DNA of 64,000 nt from Terriglobia bacterium (GTDB taxonomy: Bacteria; Acidobacteriota; UBA6911). The translations under genes were made by a program, and so were the position numbers. The stretch is taken from assembly GCA_020072565.1 (NCBI GenBank), contig JAIQGI010000020.1, positions 180,639-244,638 of the forward strand, in the 5' to 3' direction. This document shows, piece after piece, positions 1 through 7,900 of this stretch (positions are counted from its first letter, which is position 1; every line of letters starts with the position of its first letter). A model generated the notes under the pieces. It saw only the letters and a list, made by a program, of their open reading frames with translations. It did no database searches and had not been told where the DNA came from.

Positions 1-593
1 TGAAAACCCAGATGGATCTGTTGAGAGTGCTGGAGACCAAACAGTTCGCGCGCGTCGGCGGCAATGAAATCATCAAAGTCGATTTCCGGATCATCTGCGC
101 CACCAACAAGGATCTCGAGAAAGCAGTCCAGGAGAACACCTTCCGGGAAGACCTCTATTACCGCTTGAATGTCTTCAGCATCTTCGTGCCCCCCCTGAGG
201 GAGCGCAAATCGGACATTCCCCTGCTTGTGAACTATTTTGCGCAGAAATATGCGCACGCCATGGCCAAGCCGATTGCATCCGTCTCTCCCGAAGCGATGG
301 ATGTGCTGGTGCGTTACAACTGGCCGGGGAACGTGCGCGAGCTCGAAAACGCGATCGAACGAGCCATGGTGGTCGGGAAGCCGCCCGCGATTCTCCCCGA
401 GGATCTGCCCTTCCGCCTGTCTGATAAAAACAACATGCCGCACAACGGATCCCTCGCAGCGATCGAAAAAACGCACATCGCCCACGTGCTCGAACAGAAC
501 AACTGGAATATCTCGCGGTCGGCCGAAATCCTTGAAATCGACCGGGTGACGCTATACAACAAGATTCACAAGTACGGCTTGAGGAAACCGTAG
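1..593 (+). CDS. NtrC-family sigma-54-dependent response regulator, C-terminal part
   Basis: The reading frame is open from the window edge, so only the C-terminal ~196 residues are visible. They contain the end of the AAA+ sigma-54 activator domain (ICATNKDLEKAV sensor segment, FREDLYYRLNVF, the PLRERKSDIP motif and the WPGNVRELENAIERA R-finger/sensor II region) and a Fis-type helix-turn-helix at the end (NISRSAEILEIDRVTLYNKI). The N-terminal receiver domain and the GAFTGA loop lie outside the window. The protein would activate transcription with RNA polymerase-sigma54. Its stop codon directly abuts the GTG start of the archaemetzincin gene, so the two are probably co-transcribed. The target promoters are not visible. 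Confidence 0.93.
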   Translation, partial: KTQMDLLRVLETKQFARVGGNEIIKVDFRIICATNKDLEKAVQENTFREDLYYRLNVFSIFVPPLRERKSDIPLLVNYFAQKYAHAMAKPIASVSPEAMDVLVRYNWPGNVRELENAIERAMVVGKPPAILPEDLPFRLSDKNNMPHNGSLAAIEKTHIAHVLEQNNWNISRSAEILEIDRVTLYNKIHKYGLRKP

Positions 594-1145
594 GTGTCTC
601 ACGAGATCCACATCCTCAACGGCTCCTCCCTGAAGCCCGGCGGTTTGATTGCTATCTCGCGTCGGCTGGAGGAGGTTTTTGCGGTCCCGGTGAGCTCGGA
701 GCGAGCGGCGCTGGACCTCCGGACAGCCTACGACACTTCGCGGCGGCAAACCAACTCCACGCTGTTGCTCGCCCAGATCCTAGACGGAGCCCACAATCCG
801 GGGAAAAAGCGCATCGGGATCGTGGACGTCGATCTTTTCATCCCGATTCTCACATTTGTCTTTGGGGAGGCACAGCTTGGGGGGCCCGCCGCCATTGTCT
901 CAACCCACCGGCTGTCGAACCAGTTCTACGGCCTGGAGCGGGACGATGCGCTCATGCTGCAGCGGCTGGAAAAGGAGCTGGTGCACGAGCTCGGGCACAC
1001 CTTCGGCCTATATCATTGCCGCCAGTTCGAATGCGTGATGCGGGCCTCGACCTACGTCGAGGAGATCGACTTGAAGCGCGTCCATCCCTGCAAAACCTGC
1101 GCCGCGGAATTGAGCCTGCAAAATCGAGTGGTGAGTCATGAGTGA
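594..1145 (+). CDS. amzA: Archaemetzincin-family zinc metalloprotease
   Basis: A 183-residue protein starting at a GTG that follows the upstream stop directly; a GAGG lies about ten bases before it. Residues 131-149 carry the archaemetzincin signature: HELGH (zinc histidines 131 and 135), G138, H141, then C142, C147 and M149, and CKTC at 166-169. The paired cysteines separate this family from other metzincins. The family is a predicted soluble peptidase in archaea and some bacteria with poorly known substrates. There is no signal peptide. The last codons (VVSHE and the stop) lie within a heptamer repeat (GAGTGGT/GAGTCAT/GAGTGAT), so the native C-terminus may have been altered by that repeat. 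Confidence 0.9.
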   Translation: MSHEIHILNGSSLKPGGLIAISRRLEEVFAVPVSSERAALDLRTAYDTSRRQTNSTLLLAQILDGAHNPGKKRIGIVDVDLFIPILTFVFGEAQLGGPAAIVSTHRLSNQFYGLERDDALMLQRLEKELVHELGHTFGLYHCRQFECVMRASTYVEEIDLKRVHPCKTCAAELSLQNRVVSHE

Positions 1146-1210
1146 TGAGCAGCAGGCAGTGGGCTTCCGCCTCACACGGCACTTTGCTCGTCACTCATGA
1201 CTCACCACTC
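1126..1210. repeat. Inverted pair of heptanucleotide repeats
   Basis: The left arm 1126-1149 reads GAGTGGT, GAGTCAT, GAGTGAT, GAG. The right arm 1187-1210 is its reverse complement with one mismatch. The 37-base loop shows nothing recognisable. It lies between the convergent ends of amzA and the nitrilase gene, and the left arm contains the amzA stop codon. It could act as a bidirectional terminator, although neither arm is followed by a T-run. Confidence 0.75.
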
Positions 1211-1221
1211 ATCGCTCTCGC

Positions 1222-2031
1222 TTAGAGCGGATAGATGTCGGGCCGGCGATCCCGCATGAAATGCAGGTGTGCCGCGCACTCCCGGAGCAGCGAGAAATCC
1301 AGTTCCGCATATAGGATATGGTCCTGCTGCGCGGGCGCGTGAGCAATGACTCTGCCCATTGGATCAGTGACAAAAGATTCTCCCGCAAACGTGAGGCACT
1401 CTTCCGGGCCGACGCGGTTCGCGAGGGCCGCGAAGTAACCGTTCTGAAAGCTCGCCACCTGAAGCTCTGCTTCAAAAACGCCCGCCGGCCACTCTCCGAC
1501 GGAGCCCGCTTGCGGCACCACTACAATCTCGGCTCCCTTGACACCCAGGGCGCGCGTATACTCCGGAAAGTGCCGGTCATAGCAGATCGCGACTCCCAGG
1601 TGACCCGCAGCGGTCGGGAAGACCCGTGCCCCATGATCGCCCGGATGGTAGAAATCCGTCTCACGGAAACAGGGGCCATCGATGATGTGCACCATGCGCG
1701 TCACGCCGGCCAGCCTCCCGTCGGCATCGAGCACAGGCGATGAGTCGAAGGCCCGCTCCCCGTCGCGTTCGTACAGGTTGAGGACAACCACGACACCGAG
1801 TTTCCGCGCGAGGCCGGCAAACAACTGGGTGGTCGGGCCGGGAATAGTCTCAGCCCAGGGAGGAGGCTGCTCTCTGCGCCAGCGCTGCGGGAAAAATCGA
1901 AGGAACGCCAGTTCGGGAAAGACCCATAACTGTGCCCCCTGGGCCGCGGCTTCCTCCAGGGCCATCACGCCTCGTCTGACGTTCGCCTCGCGATCCTCCG
2001 TGGCGTGCTGCTGAATCAGGGCGATCTTCAT
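1222..2031 (-). CDS. Carbon-nitrogen hydrolase (nitrilase superfamily)
   Basis: A 269-residue cytoplasmic alpha-beta-beta-alpha hydrolase. The catalytic glutamate is E40 in FPELAF and the nucleophile is C150 in VAICYDRHFPE; the FAGESFVTDPMG segment typical of the superfamily follows. At the position of the usual catalytic lysine (two residues before the conserved histidine) the protein has methionine 113 in TRMVHI. I recall a nitrilase subfamily with this TRMVHI form, so this may be a lineage trait rather than damage. The probable reaction is hydrolysis of an amide or carbamoyl C-N bond; the substrate is unknown. It is transcribed convergently with amzA. Confidence 0.88.
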   Translation of the reverse strand: MKIALIQQHATEDREANVRRGVMALEEAAAQGAQLWVFPELAFLRFFPQRWRREQPPPWAETIPGPTTQLFAGLARKLGVVVVLNLYERDGERAFDSSPVLDADGRLAGVTRMVHIIDGPCFRETDFYHPGDHGARVFPTAAGHLGVAICYDRHFPEYTRALGVKGAEIVVVPQAGSVGEWPAGVFEAELQVASFQNGYFAALANRVGPEECLTFAGESFVTDPMGRVIAHAPAQQDHILYAELDFSLLRECAAHLHFMRDRRPDIYPL

Positions 2032-2324
2032 AAGATTCCTCTTCGCCGAAAAACATCACCGCAGAGATTCTGGAGACCGCAGAGAGCGAAACTGATGAAA
2101 TCCGAAGCAGGGACGGAAACCATGAGAGGGGGAGCCGCCCCATCTAGAGCCTCGCCGAGGATAGAATGCACGCCGCCAGTATACCCGCATTTCAGCTTGT
2201 TGCGAACTATAGTTGCCCGAGCGGCCCCGGGAACGGTATATTGACGCGGAATGCACGAGTGGGGGGCCGCCAGGGCAGCCTCCGCTGCGCACGTTCTGCT
2301 CCATGGCGAAGCCCTTGGCTGAAT

Positions 2325-3500
2325 ATGGATCCTCGAGAGACAGAAAGCACTGCTGCTGCACATCCGACACCATTCACCTGGGTGGCTACCGCCGATGCGT
2401 TCCTCCACATGGTCGGGCTTCTTGTGCCCGCCCGCCGCGTGGCCATCGACATTGAGGCCGATAGCCTTTATCACTACTTCGAGAAGGTGTGCCTGATCCA
2501 GATCTCGTCCGACAGCGAGACGTTCGTGCTGGACCCCCTGGCGATCAGGGACTTGAAAGCGCTCGGCCCGATCATGGCAGATCAAGCAGTGGAGAAAGTG
2601 TTCCATGCGGCCAACTACGACCTTTTCTGCCTGCGCCGGGATTACAGCTTCTCCTTCAGGAACCTTTTCGACACTCACATTGCCGCGCAGCTCCTGGGCT
2701 ACGAGCAGCTGGGCCTGGATGCGCTTCTGGAGAGACTCTCGGGCATCGCGCACTCCAAACGCCGCCAGCGGGACGACTGGTCGCGCCGGCCGCTCGCTGT
2801 CGAGCAACTGGAGTACGCCGCCATGGATACGCATCATCTGCTGCAGCTCCGCGACCTGCTCGAGCAGCAGTTGCGCGACAAGGGGCGGCTGTCGTGGGCT
2901 CGGGAGGAGTTCGAATATCTGGCTGAGATGGAGACCCAGGAGAGGGAGTTCGATCGGGAGGGATTTCGCCGGATCAAAGGAAGTCGCGAACTCCCATTGC
3001 AGCAGCTCGCGGTTTTGCGGGCTCTCTATCTGCTGCGCGACCGCTATGCACGGGAGCTGGATGTCCCGCCGTTCAAGGTCATGAACAACTCAGTTCTGAT
3101 GGAGCTTGCCCACCGTCCGCCGCGCTCTCCCCGCGAGATGTTCAATCGGCCCGGCGTCTCATTCCGCGTGGCGCGCAGGTTCGGAGGAGAGATTTTTCGC
3201 GCCATCGAGAGGGCACGAGCCGAGGATCCTTCATCCCTCACATTGCCGGCGCGCAGCGCGGGCAAGACGCCGTCCCGGGAAGCCAAAATCCGCCTGGAAG
3301 AACTCCGGCGCTGGCGCCGGGCGAAAGCGGAAGCATTGAGGCTGCACGTCGGCGTGATCTTTCCCGGTACCCTTCTCGAGATTCTGGCGTCCTTTCCCCC
3401 CGCAAATCCGACTGAGTTGGAAGGGGTTACGGGTATGCGCCGCTGGCGCGTCCAGGAATTCGGCAACGAAATTCTCGAGATCCTCCATCACACTCCCTGA
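2325..3500 (+). CDS. rnd: Ribonuclease D-like 3'-5' exoribonuclease with HRDC domains
   Basis: From the ATG at 2325 the product is 391 residues. A DEDDy exonuclease domain occupies about residues 20-180: D42 and E44 in IDIEAD, D99 in AANYD, and Y164/D168 in EYAAMDTHHLL. Two HRDC-type helical regions follow (about 205-285 and 310-390), which matches RNase D, a cytoplasmic enzyme that trims tRNA 3' ends. The frame stays open upstream to 2166, but that extension is rich in Arg, Ser and Pro and unlike the family, so I prefer 2325, with no strong ribosome binding site for either. The 2032-2324 spacer shows no gene. Confidence 0.88.
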   Translation: MDPRETESTAAAHPTPFTWVATADAFLHMVGLLVPARRVAIDIEADSLYHYFEKVCLIQISSDSETFVLDPLAIRDLKALGPIMADQAVEKVFHAANYDLFCLRRDYSFSFRNLFDTHIAAQLLGYEQLGLDALLERLSGIAHSKRRQRDDWSRRPLAVEQLEYAAMDTHHLLQLRDLLEQQLRDKGRLSWAREEFEYLAEMETQEREFDREGFRRIKGSRELPLQQLAVLRALYLLRDRYARELDVPPFKVMNNSVLMELAHRPPRSPREMFNRPGVSFRVARRFGGEIFRAIERARAEDPSSLTLPARSAGKTPSREAKIRLEELRRWRRAKAEALRLHVGVIFPGTLLEILASFPPANPTELEGVTGMRRWRVQEFGNEILEILHHTP

Positions 3501-3515
3501 CGAGCCTGTCCGTCC

Positions 3516-3546
3516 GTCATTCGTCATTTAAGGTCATTCGTCATTC
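3516..3546. repeat. Heptamer repeat GTCATTC
   Basis: Units GTCATTC (3516-3522), GTCATTT (3523-3529), a three-base interruption, then GTCATTC twice (3533-3546). It lies between the RNase D stop and the histidine kinase start. The same heptamer recurs at 20447-20460 in the msrB stop region. Confidence 0.75.
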
Positions 3547-3562
3547 GGTGTAGAATTGCCGC

Positions 3563-4558
3563 ATGCGCAGCAAAGCTCGCTGGCTCTATCATCCGGTCAC
3601 GATATTTCTGTTGATGCAGGTCCTATGGGTCCTGCTCATGGTGGTCTGGATCCGCTGGTACATCGAGAATCACGCCCAGCTGCGCCAGATGGCAGGGCAG
3701 CTCACATCCGGCACGGAGGTACGGGAGCTGCCCTGGCTCCCGCTCTTGCAGGGCGCTGTCCTTCTGACGCTGATCCTGGCCGGAGCCACATTGATCTTCA
3801 TATACTGGAATAAGCAGCACCGCTTGAATCAGATGCAGCGGACGTTCGTGTCGAACGTTACCCATGAACTGAAATCGCCCGTTGCGTCGATCCAGCTGGC
3901 CCTGGAGACCATGGCCATGCGCGAGCTCTCAGCAGGGCAGAGGCAGGAGTTCCTGTCGATGATGCTCGACGACGCCGAGCGCCTCACGACTCTCATCGAC
4001 CGGATCCTGCGCGCCGCGCGCATCGAAAAAAAACGCGGCAGTTACAGTCTGAAGCCCCTCAGCATGCGCCATTTTGTCGAGGAGGTGCTGGAAGAAGACC
4101 GCCACCTGTTTGAGAAGGACGGCCACCAGGTCGTGCTCGAAAAAGGGGGTGATGCCCGGGTCGCCATCGACCGCGTGGCCATGCACATGGTCTTGGCCAA
4201 TCTGATCGAAAATGCCGCCCGTTACTCCCCTCGCGGAACCACCATCCGGCTCCGGCTGCACCGCGATCTGCGCAGGTGCCGCCTGGACGTCATTGACAGC
4301 GGCGTCGGGATCGCGCGGAAGGAACTCAAGAACATCTTCAAAATGTTCTGGCGGGGCGAAGGGAGCCGGGTCTCCGGCACGGGGCTCGGTCTGTACATCG
4401 TCCGCCACATCGTGAGGGATCACAAGGGCAAGGTCTGGGCCTCCAGTCCCGGACCCGGGCGCGGCTCCACCTTCAGCTTGAGCCTGCCGCGGGTGCGACG
4501 ATACTGGAGCTTCGCCGCCCGCAAAAACCTGCGCGCCCAGGCGGATAGTAATTCGTGA
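3563..4558 (+). CDS. Membrane sensor histidine kinase
   Basis: A 331-residue kinase. Two transmembrane segments (about residues 11-30 and 62-82) bracket a short extracytoplasmic loop of only ~30 residues, so it probably senses the membrane rather than a bulky ligand. The HisKA domain has the phospho-acceptor H101 in NVTHELKSP. The HATPase domain has the N box (LANLIENAARYS), the G1 box (DSGVGIA) and the G2 box (GTGLGLYIV). The response regulator gene starts ten bases after the stop, so the two form a two-component operon. The start has only a weak ribosome binding site. Confidence 0.93.
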   Translation: MRSKARWLYHPVTIFLLMQVLWVLLMVVWIRWYIENHAQLRQMAGQLTSGTEVRELPWLPLLQGAVLLTLILAGATLIFIYWNKQHRLNQMQRTFVSNVTHELKSPVASIQLALETMAMRELSAGQRQEFLSMMLDDAERLTTLIDRILRAARIEKKRGSYSLKPLSMRHFVEEVLEEDRHLFEKDGHQVVLEKGGDARVAIDRVAMHMVLANLIENAARYSPRGTTIRLRLHRDLRRCRLDVIDSGVGIARKELKNIFKMFWRGEGSRVSGTGLGLYIVRHIVRDHKGKVWASSPGPGRGSTFSLSLPRVRRYWSFAARKNLRAQADSNS

Positions 4559-4567
4559 GGTCCGGCC

Positions 4568-5281
4568 ATGGCTGAGAATGAGAGCGTTCGCCCGCTGATC
4601 CTGCTTGTCGAGGATGAAATCAACCTCGCTCGGCCGCTCCATTTCAACCTGGAGCAGGAGGGCTATCGAGTGCGCGCCACACCCAGCGGCCGGGAGGCGC
4701 TGCAGTGGCTTCGCAGTGATCGCTTCGATCTGATCATACTCGACATCATGATTGAAGAGATGGACGGCTTTGAGGTCGCCCGACGGGTGCGCCAGCAGGA
4801 TGAGAAGCTGCCGATATTGATGCTCACCGCCCGCACTGCGGAGGTCGACCGCATCCACGGGCTGGAGGTCGGCGCCGACGATTACCTGGTCAAGCCGTTC
4901 CACCTGCGCGAGCTTCTGCTGCGCATCCGCCGCATGCTCCAGAGGAGTTGCTGGTACGGTGAAGCCGCAGAACCCGAGCGGGTGATCAGCGTCGCAGGCT
5001 ACATGGTCAACTTTGATCAGCTGACGGCCACCGGACCCCGGGGCAAGCTGCAGTTGACTGCCCTGGAGGCCCGCCTGCTCGAGGTGCTCACGATGCAGCC
5101 CAATCGCGTGCTATCGCGCGCCGAGCTTCTGGAGAAAGTCTGGGGCTATCACTGTGATATTGAGACCAGGACGGTCGACAACTTCATCGTGCGGTTGCGA
5201 AAATACTTCGAGCCCGAACCGGACCATCCGCGTTACTTCATAAGCATTCGCGGACATGGCTACATGTACCAGAAAAGCTAG
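4568..5281 (+). CDS. OmpR/PhoB-family response regulator
   Basis: A 237-residue protein. Residues 10-125 form a receiver domain with the acidic pair E15/D16, phospho-acceptor D59 (LIILDI), a conserved T in MLTART and K109 in LVKPF. Residues 140-235 form a winged helix ending with the RTVDNFIVRLRKYFE recognition region and the RGHGYMY wing. It is the cognate partner of the preceding kinase. Targets cannot be read from the window. Confidence 0.94.
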   Translation: MAENESVRPLILLVEDEINLARPLHFNLEQEGYRVRATPSGREALQWLRSDRFDLIILDIMIEEMDGFEVARRVRQQDEKLPILMLTARTAEVDRIHGLEVGADDYLVKPFHLRELLLRIRRMLQRSCWYGEAAEPERVISVAGYMVNFDQLTATGPRGKLQLTALEARLLEVLTMQPNRVLSRAELLEKVWGYHCDIETRTVDNFIVRLRKYFEPEPDHPRYFISIRGHGYMYQKS

Positions 5282-5314
5282 TGGGCAGTAGGAGGTGGCA
5301 AGATCGGCCTTAAT

Positions 5315-6013
5315 CTATGCCCTGCTGCCTGCTGCCTGGTGCCGAATCACATAGGTGTCCAGGGACAGGCCCAGCACGTATCCCGCCTTCCTCAGCCTGC
5401 GGCAGTAATCCGCATCGCCGCCGCCGTCATGGGTGTCCACGAGAAGTCCCACCTCCAGGATGGCTCGTCGCGTAAGCGCGGCGCAGAAGAAGCCCAGCAC
5501 TCCATCCACCAGAATGCCGGTGCGTTGGAAGTGGAACTGCAGAATCCGGTTGCGCTCGTGAATGTCCTCGGTGAAGAACTGGGGAATTTGAGGAACAATC
5601 TTTTCACGCACTCGGTCCACACACTGCCAGTCATGCCTGTCGGAAACAAGCGGCCCGACTGCGGCGATGCGGGGATGCGTGTTCAGAAATGAGATCATGT
5701 TCCCCAGCCAGCCGTGTGCAAGCTCAATCCCATGATTCATAAAAACCAGGTAGGGGTTGGACCCCATCTGGATCCCCTGATTGATCGCCCCTCCCCAGCC
5801 GCGACTCTGGCGATTCCGGACAATCGTGATGTCGCGCGTGTAGATCTTGTGAATATCCACGGTTTCATCGGTCGAAGCGTTGTCGATGATGTAGAGATGA
5901 AAAGGATAATCCGTGTAGCGGTAGATGCCCTCCAGCAGCTCCCTGGTGGCAGGGTAGTGGTTGCGCACAGGGACGAGAATGTCTGCCGCGCCCTGGTTTG
6001 AACCCTGTTGCAT
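5315..6013 (-). CDS. Glycosyltransferase family 2-like protein
   Basis: A 232-residue GT-A fold protein: DILVPVRNHYPAT at the N-terminus, IIDNASTDETVD in the nucleotide-binding region, GWGGAINQGI before the donor site, and GDADYCRRLRKAGY near the end. Where most family 2 enzymes have the metal-binding DXD, this one reads MNHGIE. It is therefore divergent at the metal site, and activity is uncertain. The C-terminal residues (HQAAGSRA) and the stop lie within or next to a CCTGCTG heptamer repeat. It lies alone and convergent with the two-component operon. A role in polysaccharide or glycan synthesis is only suggested by the family. Confidence 0.8.
   Translation of the reverse strand: MQQGSNQGAADILVPVRNHYPATRELLEGIYRYTDYPFHLYIIDNASTDETVDIHKIYTRDITIVRNRQSRGWGGAINQGIQMGSNPYLVFMNHGIELAHGWLGNMISFLNTHPRIAAVGPLVSDRHDWQCVDRVREKIVPQIPQFFTEDIHERNRILQFHFQRTGILVDGVLGFFCAALTRRAILEVGLLVDTHDGGGDADYCRRLRKAGYVLGLSLDTYVIRHQAAGSRA
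5321..5338. repeat. CCTGCTG heptamer repeat at the glycosyltransferase 3' end
   Basis: Two full CCTGCTG units followed by CCTG. The repeat encodes the last residues of the glycosyltransferase on the minus strand, just before its stop at 5315-5317. Confidence 0.6.
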
Positions 6014-6215
6014 GGCTCGATCCTGTTGTCGTCAAAAACTGGCGAAAATTGCGGTCCAGAGTTACATATCGACCGGAGGGCAAAAATCTGAATCTTTTAG
6101 CGCGGTTGGAAAACAAGACTGCCAGATGCACCAGGACCATGAACCAATGCTCCCGCGGCATCCGGTATCTCGCGGTTGGTGACCATATTTCGATGCGTTG
6201 ACTCAGCAGATCACG

Positions 6216-6521
6216 TCAGCAGCAGCTACAGGCGGCGGCATGGGTCAGTGGATGGGGAGGCTCCTCGGACATCTCCTCGGATGTCCCGTCACGGAACACT
6301 TTCAGCGCCTGATAGAGTTTGTGCTCGCAATGCTGGAGAATCTGGATCACTTCGCTTTGGCTCAGGCCAAAGATGCGCGAGATGTCTGCCACGGACCGCC
6401 CGCCATAATGCATCTCGATGAAAATCCGGCGCTGCAATTCGGGCCAGGATTTCAAGGACTCCACGATAGCCTGCGACAACAAATCTCGTGACGTTTCCAA
6501 TCTCAATCCAGCCGCTCCCAT
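6216..6521 (-). CDS. Sigma-70 region 4-like protein, stand-alone
   Basis: A 101-residue protein. Residues ~15-75 match sigma region 4 of ECF-type factors: a helix starting IVESLKSWPELQRRIFIEMHY, then a helix-turn-helix (GRSVADISRIFGLSQSEVIQIL). Region 2, which an active sigma factor needs for -10 recognition, is absent; the upstream DNA does not encode it. The protein ends in a Cys/His-rich tail (THAAACSCC). A GGGGGTC lies just upstream of the ATG. It faces a small ZAS zinc-finger gene across 134 bp. It may be a regulatory fragment or anti-sigma partner; function unknown. Confidence 0.65.
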   Translation of the reverse strand: MGAAGLRLETSRDLLSQAIVESLKSWPELQRRIFIEMHYGGRSVADISRIFGLSQSEVIQILQHCEHKLYQALKVFRDGTSEEMSEEPPHPLTHAAACSCC

Positions 6522-6655
6522 AAAGACCCCCGATTTCCTTGCTCTATGCCACCCAACTTGTAATACTCTCTTAGACGCAGTTTGGTTCGAAAAAGTTTTC
6601 TCAGGATTCTCGAAGGCTCTCCGATGAGTTTAGTAAGACGACTGCGGGGGGACCA

Positions 6656-6850
6656 ATGAAAACCTGCAACTTTGAAAAACTGGTTCTTTACCTCGATAAG
6701 CAGCTAGACGTAGATGAAAAACTGGATGTCCTGGAGCATCTGGACCATTGCGACATCTGTCGCGACGCGGTTTTTCATATCTCGAGGGATCGCGATGCAA
6801 ACCTTTTCTATTACCGTCCCTATAAACCGGAGAAGGTTTTGTCGCGCTGA
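6656..6850 (+). CDS. Small zinc-finger (ZAS-type, anti-sigma-like) protein
   Basis: A 64-residue soluble protein. The segment EHLDHCDIC fits the H-X3-C-X2-C motif of zinc-containing anti-sigma domains, and C4 could be a further ligand. There is no membrane segment, unlike most zf-HC2 anti-sigma factors. It is divergent from the region-4-only sigma-like gene at 6216-6521, which suggests a mini sigma/anti-sigma pair. The assignment rests on the motif and context only. Confidence 0.6.
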   Translation: MKTCNFEKLVLYLDKQLDVDEKLDVLEHLDHCDICRDAVFHISRDRDANLFYYRPYKPEKVLSR

Positions 6851-6871
6851 AATCCAGAACGTATGGCGCCT

Positions 6872-7792
6872 TTATTTTGCTTTGGGAGCGTAATAGCCTT
6901 TGCGCGCGCGGATGCTCACGCCCGGCACCTTGCAGCGCAGATCGATGCGACGGAAAGCTCCGTCCCGCACTGTGTTTGTCGATCTGTAGGCCAGGCTGTA
7001 CTGCCCCTGCAGATCCTCGCCGATCGCCTGGAAGGCTGCCCTGATTTCGGCCAGCCTGTAGCCGGGTGAGAAGAACCTGCCGCCCGTATCCTCGGCGAAT
7101 TTCCTGAGCACGTCGAAGCTGACCAGATCGTCTCCGCGGACGCCGATCCCATAGATGAGCACGTCGCTTCTCTGCGCGACCTCGATAGCCTCCTTCTCCT
7201 TGACCTTGCTGGAGGTATCCGTGCCGTCGGTAATGACGACGATCACCCTGCGCCCGGTTTCCTGCTTGAGCTTCTCGTCAACGGCCAGAAAAACAGCATC
7301 GTAGAGCGCCGTGCTGTTGCCTGCCCGGAGTGTGTCCAGAGCGGCAGTCAGTCGATCGGGATCTTCCGTGAAATCCTGGACCAGATTCACGTCCGAGTCA
7401 AACTGGATGATGAGGGCTAGATCCTTGTTCCTGCGCAATACGTGCCTGAAGAATTCCGCGGCGGTCTCCTTTTCGAAGTCCAGTTTGGTTTTCACACTTC
7501 CGCTGGTATCGATGAGAAGTGCGATCGTAAGAGGGATGTCCGATCCCTTGGTCCAGTCGTTGAAATAATCGATCGTCTGCGGCTTTTTGTCTTCGAAGAC
7601 CAGAAAATCATCCGCTTTGAGTCCGGAAACCACTTTGCCATCGCGGCCCGTGGCCGAAAATACCACGTTCACCAGTGCAACTTCGGTGCGGATCGTAGTC
7701 TGGGGGACCTGGCGCGCCGGTTGCATTTTCGGCGCCGGAATCACCAGTGCCAACGAAACTGCTGTCATCAAAAGCCTGGCGCTGAAAATCAT
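6872..7792 (-). CDS. VWFA-related acidobacterial-type secreted protein
   Basis: The chosen ATG at 7792 has an AAGGGGG ribosome binding site six bases upstream and is followed by a signal peptide (MIFSARLLMTAVSLALVIPA); the frame extends upstream without function. The product is 306 residues. A beta-rich region (VNVVFSATGRDGKVVSGLKADDF) precedes a von Willebrand A domain with MIDAS residues DTSGS (95-99) and a later ITDGTDTSS. This arrangement is the VWFA-related family typical of Acidobacteriota. It probably mediates metal-dependent protein binding outside the cytoplasm. It is convergent with the small zinc-finger gene. Confidence 0.9.
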   Translation of the reverse strand: MIFSARLLMTAVSLALVIPAPKMQPARQVPQTTIRTEVALVNVVFSATGRDGKVVSGLKADDFLVFEDKKPQTIDYFNDWTKGSDIPLTIALLIDTSGSVKTKLDFEKETAAEFFRHVLRRNKDLALIIQFDSDVNLVQDFTEDPDRLTAALDTLRAGNSTALYDAVFLAVDEKLKQETGRRVIVVITDGTDTSSKVKEKEAIEVAQRSDVLIYGIGVRGDDLVSFDVLRKFAEDTGGRFFSPGYRLAEIRAAFQAIGEDLQGQYSLAYRSTNTVRDGAFRRIDLRCKVPGVSIRARKGYYAPKAK

Positions 7793-7900
7793 TTTTTCCC
7801 CCTTAGCTATGCGATACCTATATCTTAGAGGTACGACAAGCGGAGAAGTTTCACTCAACCTGTGAAACGGAAATCCAGGCGCTGCGAACGGGAGAGAGAG

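Noticed and set aside
2028..2837. 269-codon open frame on the minus strand over RNase D
   Set aside because: Overlaps the RNase D gene with its conserved catalytic residues; sequence unlike any family.
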